Shown piece after piece: positions 1 through 10,674 of a stretch of 64,000 nucleotides of DNA. Each line of letters opens with the position of its first letter. The stretch's first letter is position 1. The position numbers and the translations under genes are program-made. The stretch comes from JADJPO01 sp963724535 (GTDB lineage Bacteria > Actinomycetota > Actinomycetes > Actinomycetales > Kineosporiaceae), in assembly GCA_963724535.1 (NCBI GenBank), contig CAVRVD010000017.1, positions 62,001-126,000 of the forward strand, written 5' to 3'. The notes beneath the pieces are model-generated. The model was not told where the DNA came from. It saw only the letters and a program-made list of their open reading frames with translations, and did no database searches.

Positions 1-632
1 ACGGTCCACACGTGCACATGGAGCCCGCGTCGGTGAGCGCGGGCCACGGTACGTGCGGAGACCACGGTGCGCCCGTTGTGGGTGACCGGCACCTGGGCGG
101 CCAGGGCCGGGGTCGGCAGCGGCAGCCCGAACACCCAGGCGGCCACGCCGCGTGGGCCGAGGCTGGTGCACAGGCCGGGGCCGAGCAGCCGGCGGATGCG
201 CCGCAGCCGCGCGTCGCTGAACGACCCCACGCAGACCCGGTCGAGCGCATCGCAGCGGCGCAGCGTCTCGACCAGGGCCGGCACGGCGCCGTCCGACTTG
301 CAGTCGATGTTCACCCGGACGTCCGGCCAGGCGCCGAGCAGGTCCTCGAGCAGGGGGATGGGTGCCCGGCCGTCCACCATCGCCGAGTGCACCTCCTGCC
401 ACGGCAGGTCGGCGATTCGCCCGGGGCGCCCGCAGCTACGCGCCAGGTCCTCGTCGTGGAAGGCGACCAGGACGCCGTCCGCGGTGACGTGCACGTCGGT
501 CTCGAGGTAGGTGTAGCCGAGCCCGACCGCGTCCGCGAAGGCCGGCATCGTGTTCTCCGGGGCGTCGCCGGCGCCGCCACGGTGGGCGAACGCGAGCGGT
601 CCGGGCCAGTCCAGGAACGAGTGTCGTGCCAT
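1..632 (-). CDS. Glycerophosphodiester phosphodiesterase family protein (3' end outside window)
   Basis: GDPD-family TIM-barrel enzyme, expected to hydrolyse glycerophosphodiesters to glycerol-3-phosphate and an alcohol. The ATG at 632 opens a frame without stops to the left edge. The N-terminus (MARHSFLDWPGPLAFAHRGG) carries the family's HRGG motif, followed by PENT at about residues 26-29 and by ETDVHVTADG, whose acidic residues bind the metal. A second conserved block, DCKSDG, follows near residue 92. About 210 residues are visible of a usual 240-280. No signal peptide is seen, so it is probably cytoplasmic. Its 5' end faces the OsmC gene, and the 50-base gap must hold both promoters. Family assignment is firm; substrate is unknown. 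Confidence 0.9.
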   Translation of the reverse strand, partial: MARHSFLDWPGPLAFAHRGGAGDAPENTMPAFADAVGLGYTYLETDVHVTADGVLVAFHDEDLARSCGRPGRIADLPWQEVHSAMVDGRAPIPLLEDLLGAWPDVRVNIDCKSDGAVPALVETLRRCDALDRVCVGSFSDARLRRIRRLLGPGLCTSLGPRGVAAWVFGLPLPTPALAAQVPVTHNGRTVVSARTVARAHRRGLHVHVWT

Positions 633-682
633 GACACTCACTATGGTTCACCGCGACGCACGTCCGGCGGGAGGGGTTCGTG

Positions 683-1156
683 ATGGGCCAGGAGCACACC
701 TACGAGGTCACCGTCACCTGGACCGGCAACACCGGAACTGGCACCTCGTCCTATGCCGGCTACTCGCGTGACCACGAGGTGAGCGTGCCGGGTGCCGCGA
801 CGATCCCAGCCAGCTCGGACCCGGCGTTCCGCGGTGACCCGACCCGGGTCAACCCCGAGCAACTGCTGGTCGCCTCGTTGTCGCAGTGCCACATGCTCTG
901 GTACCTGCATCTTGCAGCGCAGGCCGGCATCGTGGTCACCGCCTACCAGGACGCCGCGACCGGGATGATACGGACCGAGCCCGACGGTTCCGGACGGTTC
1001 GAGCAGGTCACCCTGCGACCCAGGGTCGTCCTCGCCGCAGGGAACGACCAGGCGCTCGCGATGGACCTGCACGAGCGGGTCGGCGGCTACTGCTTCATCG
1101 CCCGATCGATGAACTTCCCGGTCCGGCACCGGCCATCCGTCCTCGCCGTGGGCTGA
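683..1156 (+). CDS. OsmC/Ohr family peroxidase-like protein
   Basis: About 157 residues, typical for OsmC-fold thiol peroxidases that reduce organic hydroperoxides. The family block NPEQLLVASLSQCHMLWYLH contains the predicted peroxidatic cysteine (SQCH), and a second cysteine near the C-terminus (GGYCFIARSM) is placed as the resolving one. That second site differs from the usual E/H-x-CP form, so a non-peroxidase OsmC-like role remains possible. A purine-rich stretch (GGGAGGGG) lies 7-10 bases before the ATG at 683; a GTG directly before it (680) is an alternative start. Cytoplasmic, single-gene unit. Confidence 0.88.
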   Translation: MGQEHTYEVTVTWTGNTGTGTSSYAGYSRDHEVSVPGAATIPASSDPAFRGDPTRVNPEQLLVASLSQCHMLWYLHLAAQAGIVVTAYQDAATGMIRTEPDGSGRFEQVTLRPRVVLAAGNDQALAMDLHERVGGYCFIARSMNFPVRHRPSVLAVG

Positions 1157-1393
1157 CCCAGGCCTGCCCGCGCACGTCCCCGCATGCGTCCACTCGCCCG
1201 ACCGGTCTCGCCGTGGCCACAAGGCGTCGGTTGCCGTGTCGAGTTCCTGGTCACCGTGAACGCGGTGCTGGTCGGGGCCCTGGGGCTGGGGCAGCGGCTG
1301 TCCGCCGTCCAGCTCCTCGGCGATCGGACGTCGACCGTTGCCGCGGCCGAGCCGACGCCGGGGATCCCCGCAGAGGTCAGAGCGGTCACCGCC
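1157..1393. other. Convergent intergenic region without a recognised gene
   Basis: A GC-rich gap of 237 bases between the stop of the OsmC gene and the stop of the PAS gene on the other strand. I see no convincing coding frame, RNA gene or terminator with a T tract. It probably only carries the 3' ends of two converging transcripts. Confidence 0.5.
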
Positions 1394-2836
1394 CTAGGAT
1401 CGCTCACCCGGCCAGATCGGCATCGGCCCGGGGGAGGGCGCCCCGGAGGTGGCATGAGCGGGTCGCAGCGAGAAGGACGGCAGCGGTGAGCGGCTGGCCG
1501 GCGGCGTGTAGGAGACGCCGACCCGGATCCGGCGCAGGTGCGGCTCGATCCCGTCGCGGCCGAACGGGGCGACCGCGTTGGCGCACTGGGCGCCGAGCCG
1601 CTCCAGGTAGGCGAGCTGGTCGGAGGTCGCGTCGAGCTGGGCATCAATCGGCCCCAGGTGTGCGGCGACCGCCGCCACCTCGCGGCGACGCAGCACGATG
1701 ATCCGCCACTGCCCGAGGAACACCCGGAACTCGCGGACCAGCTGGGCGGCCTCCTCGATCCGGTGCACGACCGTGGTCAAGGAGTCGTTGGCCTGCTCGA
1801 TCGCCCGGGCCATCGCGCAGATGTCGACCTCCACCGCGTCACACAGCCGGGGGATCTCGACCAGCGAGCGCTCCGGGGCCCGGCCGTCGACCGCCTCGGC
1901 GGCGAACACACCGACCATCTCGGTGTGCACCCTGGCCAGGCCGATCCGGAACCCGAGGTCGGCGACCTGGTGGCGCAACGAGGACAGCTCCGGTGCCAGG
2001 TGGTCGAGGGCGTTCACCGCCCCGGCCATCAACGGCGCCATCACCGTGGCGACGTTGAGCAGCACCGGGCTGGTGTCGGCCACCTCGGTGGACGCCACGC
2101 GAGCAGCCGCCACGGCTCGCTGCAGGCTCGTCGCCTGACCGACCACGGCTGGGATGGCGTGCCCGAGCTCGACGGTCAGGCCCTGGTAGGTCTCCAACCG
2201 GTCGACCAACGCGTCCAGCCCGGTGTGCAGCCAGCCGGCCCCGATCAGCACCTCGGCCAGGTGTCCGCCGGCGTGCGGCCGGGCGAACGCCGTGCCGAAG
2301 CTCGACCCGCGTGCGGCGACCTCGGCGGGCAGCGCCGCGAGCATGAACTCGTCATAGTCGGCGAAGCCGAGGTCGGCGAGGTGACGCTCGATCTCCCGGG
2401 CGCCGGCGACCGCGACCTGCGGGCGCGGCAGCCGCCGCTCGAGCAGGTCGTCCTCCATCCGTCGTACCCGCGAGTAGATCCGGTCGACGGTCGACACCAG
2501 AGGCCCCATGGGGGCCATCCGCACGGACAGGTAGTCCTGACCCAGGGGAGTGACGGTGGAGAACAGCCGGTAGGTGGCGCCGTCCTTGGCCCGGTTGAGG
2601 ACGTAGGCGGCCGCCGGACGCCCCTCGAGCAGCCGGTCCCACAGCAGCCGGAAGGCACCGGCCGGCATGTGCGGGTGGCGCACCAGGCTGTGTGGCGCAC
2701 CGGCGAGCTCCTCGGGGCGGTACCGGGAGACGCGCGCGAAGACCGAGTTCGCGCTCTTGATCACGCCGCGGCGATCGGTGGATGAGAACAACAGCTCATG
2801 GCTGTCGACGTGCCGCTCCCGCGAAGCCGTGCTCAT
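1394..2836 (-). CDS. Aer-like PAS-domain sensor protein without a recognised output domain
   Basis: Predicted 480 residues. Residues about 10-95 form a PAS domain of the Aer/energy-taxis type (STDRRGVIKSANSVFARVSR, then LVRHPHMP and a segment resembling the FAD/haem pocket). The remaining roughly 350 residues are mostly amphipathic helices with no HAMP, methyl-accepting, kinase, GGDEF or transmembrane segment that I can recognise. It ends in a Pro/Ser-rich tail. I chose the ATG at 2836, preceded by a GGGGCGG stretch, over an ATG at 2887 because the latter overlaps the likely -10 element. It is probably a soluble redox or ligand sensor whose partner is unknown. PAS call is good; function is open. 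Confidence 0.75.
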   Translation of the reverse strand: MSTASRERHVDSHELLFSSTDRRGVIKSANSVFARVSRYRPEELAGAPHSLVRHPHMPAGAFRLLWDRLLEGRPAAAYVLNRAKDGATYRLFSTVTPLGQDYLSVRMAPMGPLVSTVDRIYSRVRRMEDDLLERRLPRPQVAVAGAREIERHLADLGFADYDEFMLAALPAEVAARGSSFGTAFARPHAGGHLAEVLIGAGWLHTGLDALVDRLETYQGLTVELGHAIPAVVGQATSLQRAVAAARVASTEVADTSPVLLNVATVMAPLMAGAVNALDHLAPELSSLRHQVADLGFRIGLARVHTEMVGVFAAEAVDGRAPERSLVEIPRLCDAVEVDICAMARAIEQANDSLTTVVHRIEEAAQLVREFRVFLGQWRIIVLRRREVAAVAAHLGPIDAQLDATSDQLAYLERLGAQCANAVAPFGRDGIEPHLRRIRVGVSYTPPASRSPLPSFSLRPAHATSGAPSPGPMPIWPGERS

Positions 2837-2877
2837 GCCCGCCCCTGCCCACGCAGTGTGTCTCTTCTGTCGCCCTC

Positions 2878-2906
2878 TGTATAGCATCGTCGTGACAACA
2901 AGTCAT
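2878..2906 (-). promoter_or_regulatory. Candidate housekeeping promoter of the PAS gene
   Basis: On the minus strand ATGACT (2906-2901) and TATACA (2883-2878) are separated by 17 bases, each matching the sigma-70 hexamers at four of six positions. The start would fall near 2870, leaving a 5' UTR of about 35 bases before the ATG at 2836. It lies in one of the few AT-rich patches of the window. Sequence inspection only. Confidence 0.4.
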
Positions 2907-3135
2907 ATTCCGATTACGCACACATGCGTAGTTACACGATTGTGACTCAGGTGACCCAGCCATGGGTGATCACGGCAGCGCGCTCGATCCGACCTCGACG
3001 GCGACCTGCACGGTGGTGGTGCGGCGATCCCGAGTCGGTCGCGTAGGACGCGCGCAGCGCCGAGTGGGGGCCCGGGGTACCGGTTCGCTGCCTGCGGGGC
3101 TATTCCGTCTGATGGGGCTCCCGGAGCCAGTAACT

Positions 3136-3146
3136 TACATAATGTA
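3136..3146. promoter_or_regulatory. Perfect 11-base palindrome, possible operator
   Basis: TACAT-A-ATGTA in an AT-rich island (TTACATAATGTAGATTA) within a non-coding gap. ATGT/ACAT half-sites are known for PadR-type repressors, but no such regulator gene is nearby, so the partner is unknown. A 13-base hairpin (3116-3128) sits just upstream. Confidence 0.35.
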
Positions 3147-3275
3147 GATTATCGGCGTTGCAGGAACCGGCGCGGGTCGGGCAATGATCGAATCCGTGAC
3201 GCCCGACAGCCCGAGGGATCTTCACCAGCTCCCGCTCCCGGCCCGTTGGGTATCACTGGCGCCCTCGTCACCTCG

Positions 3276-4004
3276 CTACGCGGACATGTTGGCGTTGATC
3301 TGGGCCAGTGCCAGCAGCAGCCGCGGAACCGTCCAGGACCGGATGTGGCGAAGCTGCGCCTCGGAGTTGCTCGCCTGAATGAGGGACTGGGTGCCTGCCT
3401 CAGTCACGAACAGCTGAAGGAACATCGGGTTCGACCGGTTGGCGCTGCGGCTTCCGTCGGACCACTCCGCCGCGTCGCCGAGCCCAGGGATCGGCAGGCT
3501 GGCCTCGAGGGTTCCGAGCTCCGACCAGTTGTCCCTGCCGTTGAGGTCGGGCGACAGGAAGACGGTGAACATGAGCACGTCGGGGTCGCCCTTGGACAAG
3601 AACGAGCATGCCGGGTAGCCGGGCGTGGAGAACGGATACGGATTCGGATCGAGGACCAGCTCGGTCTCCAGGATGGCCCCGACCGCGTCGACGTCGATCG
3701 GTGAACAGTCCGCGGACAGGCGCTGCGCCATGCGCTGACCGGAGAGATCCAAGCCCTCGGCCGCCAACGCAGCCGCCGCGACATCGATGTCGTGCTGGCT
3801 GTTGCCGCCGGCGACCTCGGGTGAGGCGGCCAGGCGCTGAAGGGTCTCGTAGACCGCGGCCTGCGCGCGTGGACTGGATGCCACCGGTGTCGCCGCGGTG
3901 GCGGCGGGACGGGGCACGGGGACGTCGACGGGCGACCCACAGCCGGCGAGGCAGACGGTGCACCACGCGAAGGCCAGGACCGCCGCCCCGAGACTCCTAC
4001 TCAC
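3276..4004 (-). CDS. Secreted lipoprotein of unknown function
   Basis: Predicted 242 residues from a GTG at 4004, which overlaps the stop of the upstream lipoprotein gene by 8 bases, so the two are probably translationally coupled. The first 22 residues form a lipoprotein signal ending in the lipobox LAGC, so the mature protein should be attached to the outer face of the membrane through Cys22. A Pro/Ala/Thr linker follows, then a globular domain with a few cysteines (ADCSP, YPACSF). No known domain was recognised. As the last gene of the sigma/kinase operon it may belong to an envelope-sensing unit; that is inference. Confidence 0.7.
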   Translation of the reverse strand: MSRSLGAAVLAFAWCTVCLAGCGSPVDVPVPRPAATAATPVASSPRAQAAVYETLQRLAASPEVAGGNSQHDIDVAAAALAAEGLDLSGQRMAQRLSADCSPIDVDAVGAILETELVLDPNPYPFSTPGYPACSFLSKGDPDVLMFTVFLSPDLNGRDNWSELGTLEASLPIPGLGDAAEWSDGSRSANRSNPMFLQLFVTEAGTQSLIQASNSEAQLRHIRSWTVPRLLLALAQINANMSA

Positions 4005-5136
4005 CCGGCAAGACCGGCATGGTGGGCAGGGTGAACGGCCGCTCCCCCGGTGATCCACGTGGCCCGAGGCCGCGCAGCGCCACCGCCGTCGTCCCGGTCG
4101 GGACATTCCAGACCAGTCGGGTCTTGAAGCTCTGTCGCGACGTCAGGGTCCGCAGCGGGGCGACCACCGGGGCGAACGGACGGCCATTCATCACCAGTCG
4201 GAAGGAGTCCTTGGACAGGACTCCCTGGCCCCCGCCGACGCAGCTGCCGGCGCTCTTGGCGGGGCCGGCGGTGACCACACCGTTCAGCACCAGCCATCTC
4301 GAGCCGGCCGGCGCACGGTTCGTGACGGCGCCGCTCGTCCGCTGCAAATCCGCCGGGAGGTCGAGCGCGACGGATGCCTCGTCGATCGTCACTGTCCAGT
4401 TCACCGTGCACCCGGCCTGCAGTGCCCCGTTGTAGCCGAAGGCCGCCGGCGGGGTCACGGTGAGCGGGTAGGGCCCGGGCCCGGCAGCCGAGGCCAGCAC
4501 CGGAATGGTGACCGGAACCGTGTCGGCGGAGAACCGCAACCTGAGCAGGTCGGCCGTGAGGGCACCGTCCACGGTGAAGCCGTACTCCCGAACGCTGGTG
4601 TCCTGCTTCTTGACCGACTGGGAGAAGTCGCCCTGTCGGTTGACCCGTTCCGCCGCGACCGGTGGCCGGTCGCCGATGAGCAGGGTCAGCCCCGAGTCGG
4701 GGAAGTTGACCTCATCGTTCGGGTCCTGGTTCACCACTTCCAGGCTCACGTACAGCCGGCGGGCCTGCGGATCGGTGGCCGTCGCGCCATCGCGACCCCA
4801 CTGATCGAAGTCGAGGTTCGAGAGCGTGACGCCCGTGATACTGATCTTCAGGTGCCCGTAGGTGTTGGATCCGAAGGGGCCCGTGAAGGTCTGCAGCCCA
4901 GTGGAGCCGGCCGCCGTGACCACGCCGGCGGATACGGGTGCGCCGGGATCCGTCGCCGTCACCGCGGGTGCCCCTGCGACGGGACTCTCGTTGCTCCTGA
5001 GGTCGACGGATCCGGGAGTCAACTCCTCGGACCCGTCTGCGCAGGCCGTCAGCGAGAGCCCAGCCACCATCAGTCCGCTGACCAGGGACCGGCGTACGGA
5101 CGAGCGATGTGCACAGTCGGGTCGATCCCCTGTCAC
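3997..5136 (-). CDS. Secreted lipoprotein with beta-sandwich-like domains, function unknown
   Basis: Predicted 379 residues. The GTG at 5136 is preceded by AGGAGA at good spacing. The N-terminal signal ends in the lipobox LTAC (residues 29-32). The mature region alternates beta strands (for example KISITGVTLSNLDFD and LYVSLEVVNQD), a pattern seen in DUF4352-like extracellular immunoglobulin-type domains, possibly two in tandem. That resemblance is by eye and not tested. It lies downstream of the transmembrane kinase gene and overlaps the next lipoprotein gene, suggesting a shared envelope role. Confidence 0.7.
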   Translation of the reverse strand: MTGDRPDCAHRSSVRRSLVSGLMVAGLSLTACADGSEELTPGSVDLRSNESPVAGAPAVTATDPGAPVSAGVVTAAGSTGLQTFTGPFGSNTYGHLKISITGVTLSNLDFDQWGRDGATATDPQARRLYVSLEVVNQDPNDEVNFPDSGLTLLIGDRPPVAAERVNRQGDFSQSVKKQDTSVREYGFTVDGALTADLLRLRFSADTVPVTIPVLASAAGPGPYPLTVTPPAAFGYNGALQAGCTVNWTVTIDEASVALDLPADLQRTSGAVTNRAPAGSRWLVLNGVVTAGPAKSAGSCVGGGQGVLSKDSFRLVMNGRPFAPVVAPLRTLTSRQSFKTRLVWNVPTGTTAVALRGLGPRGSPGERPFTLPTMPVLPGE

Positions 5137-5280
5137 GACTCATCTCCTGTCAAAGACGGCATCCGCGGTGTTTCCGCACCAGGTCGATACTTTCGTACCA
5201 GGTGAGTCGCGCCGGACACGTCGAATGTTCCCGCCCCCGGCGATGAATCCACTCTTCGTGGACTACGGCAGCTCGCGTGC

Positions 5281-6570
5281 CTAGACCCTGACCTCGAAGT
5301 CGAACTCGATCGTCGTCGAACGCCCCTCGGCGTCGCTGAGTAGCAGGGTCACCCGGCCTTGTCCCGCCCGCTTCGTGGTGACGGCCAGCGGATTGCCCTG
5401 CGTGATCTGCCCATCCGGTGCGATCCATCGGAAGGAGGCCGCACCGGTGGCCGCCGCCTGGAACGTGACCTGCTCGCCCACCGATGCCGTCGCCGGGCCG
5501 AACACCGCGCCCCGTAGGTCGCCGACGTGTCGTTCGACCTTGACCTGGCCGTTGCTCAACGTGGTCACCGTCTGCTTGTCCTGCTGACCGATCGTCCACC
5601 ACACTCCGGTGGCGGCTGCAGCACCGATGATCAATGAAGCAGCAGCCGCGATCCAGTCTCTGGTGATCGTCCGGCGCACGGGTCGAGGCAGGTCAGCGTC
5701 GAGGACACGCGGGGCCTCGTCGGTCCAGGCGGCCTGGGAGCCCTCGGTCAGCGCGTCGTACCACTGCGCCATGGTCGCGAACCGTTCGCTCGGCAGGGCG
5801 GCCAGTCCGCGCTGGATGCACCGGGCGATCGGCACCGGCACCTCGGCGTCCGCCAGGGCGCGTGCCTGGGAGCCGGCGTCGTTCGGGGGCACCGCCGAGG
5901 TGGCGAGCCAGAACAGCAGGGCCGAGGCGCCGAAGATGTCCGCGCGGGTATCCACCCGGCTTGTCCCGGACCGTTGTTCAGGAGCGCTGAACCCCTCGGT
6001 CCCTCCGCCCAGCGTGAAACCGGAGCTCGCCACCAGGTCCTTGGCCAGCCCCAGGTCTGCGAGCTGGAGGCGCTCGCCCGCGGCGAGGAGCCCCACCGTC
6101 GCTGCCCTCGGCCCTCCGGCGGAGCTGATCAGGAGGTTGTCGGGGGTGACGTCGCGATGGACCAGGCCCTCCTCGTGCGCCCGGCCCAGGGCCCTCGCCA
6201 GGGTCTCTGCCACCAGGAGGAGGTCGCCGGTGTCAGGTCGGTGTCCGGCTCGCCGGTACTCCTGGACCCGGGTGCGCAGGTCCCCGCGGTCGGCGTAGGA
6301 CAACACGATGAAGGGTTGGGCCCGGACGGTCTCACCCATGTCGTAGACGGTGACGACGGCCTGGTCGGACAGTCGTCGCAGCAGCTGGGCCTCGGTGATG
6401 AACCGTTCCCTGATATCGACGTCGAGGGCGTGGTTCTCCGCAAGAATCTTGATCGCGACGTCGGCGTCCAGCCGCTCGTCGACGGCCCGGTACACCGTGG
6501 CGAACCCTCCCGTGCCGATCGGGGCGACCAACCGGTAGTGACCCAGCCTGGTCCCCGGAGCCTCAGCCAC
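5281..6570 (-). CDS. Transmembrane Ser/Thr protein kinase with external PKD-like domain
   Basis: Predicted 429 residues from a GTG at 6570 that overlaps the sigma factor stop by 8 bases. Residues 10-280 form a Hanks-type kinase: glycine loop GTGGFATVY, ATP-binding Lys41 in VAIK, catalytic Asp140 in HRDVTPDN, and DLG at 172-174 in place of DFG. The position two after the catalytic Asp is Thr142 instead of the usual Lys; HRDVTPxN forms occur in other bacterial kinases, so this need not mean inactivity. One membrane helix (306-327) leads to an outside domain (about 350-429) with a PKD-like pattern (SVGEQVTFQAAATG, FRWIAPDG). It probably senses an envelope signal and phosphorylates cytoplasmic targets, possibly the adjacent sigma factor. 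Confidence 0.88.
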   Translation of the reverse strand: MAEAPGTRLGHYRLVAPIGTGGFATVYRAVDERLDADVAIKILAENHALDVDIRERFITEAQLLRRLSDQAVVTVYDMGETVRAQPFIVLSYADRGDLRTRVQEYRRAGHRPDTGDLLLVAETLARALGRAHEEGLVHRDVTPDNLLISSAGGPRAATVGLLAAGERLQLADLGLAKDLVASSGFTLGGGTEGFSAPEQRSGTSRVDTRADIFGASALLFWLATSAVPPNDAGSQARALADAEVPVPIARCIQRGLAALPSERFATMAQWYDALTEGSQAAWTDEAPRVLDADLPRPVRRTITRDWIAAAASLIIGAAAATGVWWTIGQQDKQTVTTLSNGQVKVERHVGDLRGAVFGPATASVGEQVTFQAAATGAASFRWIAPDGQITQGNPLAVTTKRAGQGRVTLLLSDAEGRSTTIEFDFEVRV

Positions 6571-7204
6571 CCTCTGACCCGATCTCGGGCTCGATCGTCG
6601 CGGCCAGCAGGGCCCTGGCACGGCTCAGGCGGGACTTCACCGTGTTGACCTTGAGACCCAACCGCGCAGCGATGTCGTCATAGCTGCGCTGCTCCACGTC
6701 CCGGAGCATCAGGACCGTGCGGTAGTGCTCGGGGAGCGCGGCGATGGCGTTGCGCAGGTCCATCCGGACGGCGATCATCGAGCTGATCCGCCGCGCCTCG
6801 GTGACCAGCTGCAGGTCGCTGGTCAGCGGCACCGTCTCCCGGCGGCGACGAAGGTGGTCGATCGCCGTGTGCCGTGCCAGAGCGTAGAGCCAGGTGGTGA
6901 ACGCCGAGGCGGACTGGAACCGGTGCACCGAGCGAGCCACGCCGATCAGCACGTCCTGGTGGGCGTCATCGGCCTGATCGTCGTCGATCAGGATGCGCCG
7001 GATGGCGACCCGATCCAGGCGATGCTCGTCGACCAGCCGCAAGAGGATCTCCAGAGCGGACGACGAACCCTGGGCGGCGTGTGCGGCCAGGGCATCCAGA
7101 CATGCACCTCGCTCCCCTGCTTCGCAGGATCGGAAGGAGCGCACCAGGTGATCGCCCGCGAGGCGATCGCCGGACGCGGCGGCCTCGACCATGCCCTGCT
7201 CCAT
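6563..7204 (-). CDS. ECF-type RNA polymerase sigma factor
   Basis: Predicted 213 residues. Region 2 spans about 78-122 (DDAHQDVLIGVARSVHRFQS, then WLYALARHTAIDHLRRRR); region 4 follows (AIAALPEHYRTVLMLRDVEQ, then an HTH ending VNTVKSRLSRAR). The N-terminus has about 70 extra residues before region 2. I prefer the ATG at 7204, with AGGGTGG 5-8 bases upstream; a GTG at 7213 is possible. No anti-sigma factor gene follows; instead a membrane kinase gene overlaps its stop, which suggests control by phosphorylation as described for some ECF groups. That link is inference from gene order. Confidence 0.9.
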   Translation of the reverse strand: MEQGMVEAAASGDRLAGDHLVRSFRSCEAGERGACLDALAAHAAQGSSSALEILLRLVDEHRLDRVAIRRILIDDDQADDAHQDVLIGVARSVHRFQSASAFTTWLYALARHTAIDHLRRRRETVPLTSDLQLVTEARRISSMIAVRMDLRNAIAALPEHYRTVLMLRDVEQRSYDDIAARLGLKVNTVKSRLSRARALLAATIEPEIGSEGG

Positions 7205-7321
7205 GGCGGCCACCCTAGATCCGGCTCGTTCGACGCTGTCCGCCTCAGCCGCCCGCTGGGGAGGTTGCGCAGGTCATGGACATGTACCTGACTCGTCTCA
7301 CGGTGTTCGCCAGGGCGACGC

Positions 7322-9715
<2,394 letters not shown>

Positions 9716-9781
9716 GTCTCCATCTGTCAGGCGGGCCGCCTTCGCAGTCTCCGTCGGCGGGCTCGATCCAACCAGCAGGCG

Positions 9782-10234
9782 TCAGACCAACCAGCGACCG
9801 TCGCACATCAGCTCGCGGTCAGGCATCTCGTTCACCTCGCGCCACGCCTGGATGCGGCGCGGGACCACACGGAACCAGCGGTACGGCGTAGCCAGAGCAC
9901 GCGGGTCGAAGCCGGTGTGCGCGACGAACCGGTCCCCCCGCTCCTGCGGTAGCGCGTCGATCTCGAGGACCTCGACCTCACCCTCGATCATGGACACGTC
10001 ACGGGTATGGCCCAGCGCCAGCCGAACGGCCCTTGTGGCGGCCAGGTTCCTGCCGGTCGGGCTGTCCGTCGGCGTGGCCATCAGCACCCCCTCGCCGTCC
10101 CAGTCGAAGGACAGCGGCACCAGGTACGGCGCAGCGTCCGCCGCGGCACTGGCCACCCAGACATCGACGTCATGGGTGAGCCGATGCTCGGTGTCGCGAC
10201 GACGCTGCGCGCGCGATCGCGGGGATGCACTCAT
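9782..10234 (-). CDS. Pyridoxamine 5'-phosphate oxidase-like flavin-binding protein
   Basis: 150 residues with the split-barrel pattern of PPOX-class FMN/F420-binding proteins: AAPYLVPLSFDWDGEGVLMA, then TGRNLAATRAVRLALGHTRD, and a C-terminal RWFRVVPRRIQAWRE, which in this family closes the flavin pocket. It is a small cytoplasmic redox protein; cofactor (FMN or F420) and substrate cannot be told from sequence. It starts 24 bases after the VOC gene and precedes the UvrA-like gene by 66 bases, consistent with one transcript. Confidence 0.82.
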   Translation of the reverse strand: MSASPRSRAQRRRDTEHRLTHDVDVWVASAAADAAPYLVPLSFDWDGEGVLMATPTDSPTGRNLAATRAVRLALGHTRDVSMIEGEVEVLEIDALPQERGDRFVAHTGFDPRALATPYRWFRVVPRRIQAWREVNEMPDRELMCDGRWLV

Positions 10235-10258
10235 CGGTCGGGGACAGCTCGGGGACGC

Positions 10259-10669
10259 TCAGCGCAGTTCCTGGATGCGGATCAGGTTGCCCGCGGGATC
10301 GCGCACCGCGCAGTCGCGAACGCCGTACGGCTGCTCGGTCGGCTCCTGGACGATCTCCGCGCCGCTGGCCTGCAGCCGCTCGAAGGTGCCATCGAGGTCC
10401 TGGGTGGCCAGCATGAGCATGGCGTAGGTGCCTTTGGCCATCATCTCCGCGATGGTGCGACGCTCGTCGTCGGTGATGCCGGGGTTGGCGGCCGGCGGGT
10501 CCAGGACGATGGACGTGCCGGGCTGGGCGACGGGGCCGACCGTGATCCAGCGCATCGAGCCGGTGCCGACGTCGCCTCGGACCTCGAAGCCGAGGATGTC
10601 GCGATAGAAGGTCAGGGAGGCTTCCGGGTCCTCGTGCGGGAGGAAGCTCGCGTGAATGGTGATGTCCAT
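10259..10669 (-). CDS. VOC (glyoxalase/bleomycin resistance) family protein
   Basis: 136 residues with the paired beta-alpha-beta-beta-beta modules of the vicinal oxygen chelate superfamily: N-terminal DPEASLTFYRDILGFEVRGD and C-terminal YGVRDCAVRDPAGNLIRIQE. A His and Glu typical of metal ligands can be seen near the start and end, but the reaction is not predictable. Its ATG lies 5 bases after the stop of the AraC-type regulator, so the pair are probably co-transcribed and may be functionally linked, as is common for AraC/VOC neighbours in actinobacteria. Confidence 0.85.
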   Translation of the reverse strand: MDITIHASFLPHEDPEASLTFYRDILGFEVRGDVGTGSMRWITVGPVAQPGTSIVLDPPAANPGITDDERRTIAEMMAKGTYAMLMLATQDLDGTFERLQASGAEIVQEPTEQPYGVRDCAVRDPAGNLIRIQELR

Positions 10670-10674
10670 GGCGG

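Larger units (their letters stand above)
2837..3275. other. 439-base intergenic region with promoter and palindromes but no gene
   Basis: Between the 5' end of the PAS gene and the 3' end of the lipoprotein operon. It holds the AT-rich promoter patch (2878-2940), a GC-rich stretch, a perfect hairpin GGCTCC-C-GGAGCC at 3116-3128, and the palindrome TACATAATGTA at 3136-3146. The short open frames here have no family features, no good ribosome site, and one runs into the lipoprotein gene on the other strand, so I do not call them genes. Confidence 0.5.

Noticed and set aside
12..683. Long open frames opposite the glycerophosphodiesterase gene
   Set aside because: They are antisense shadows of the GDPD frame, with biased Arg/Gly/Pro/His composition and no domain; the HRGG...PENT motif lies on the minus strand.
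1184..1489. 101-residue plus-strand frame after the OsmC gene
   Set aside because: It overlaps the end of the PAS gene, has an Arg/Gly-rich tail and no recognisable domain.
2962..3378. Two short plus-strand frames in the 3 kb gap
   Set aside because: No ribosome site, no family features, and the second overlaps the C-terminal coding part of the lipoprotein gene on the other strand.
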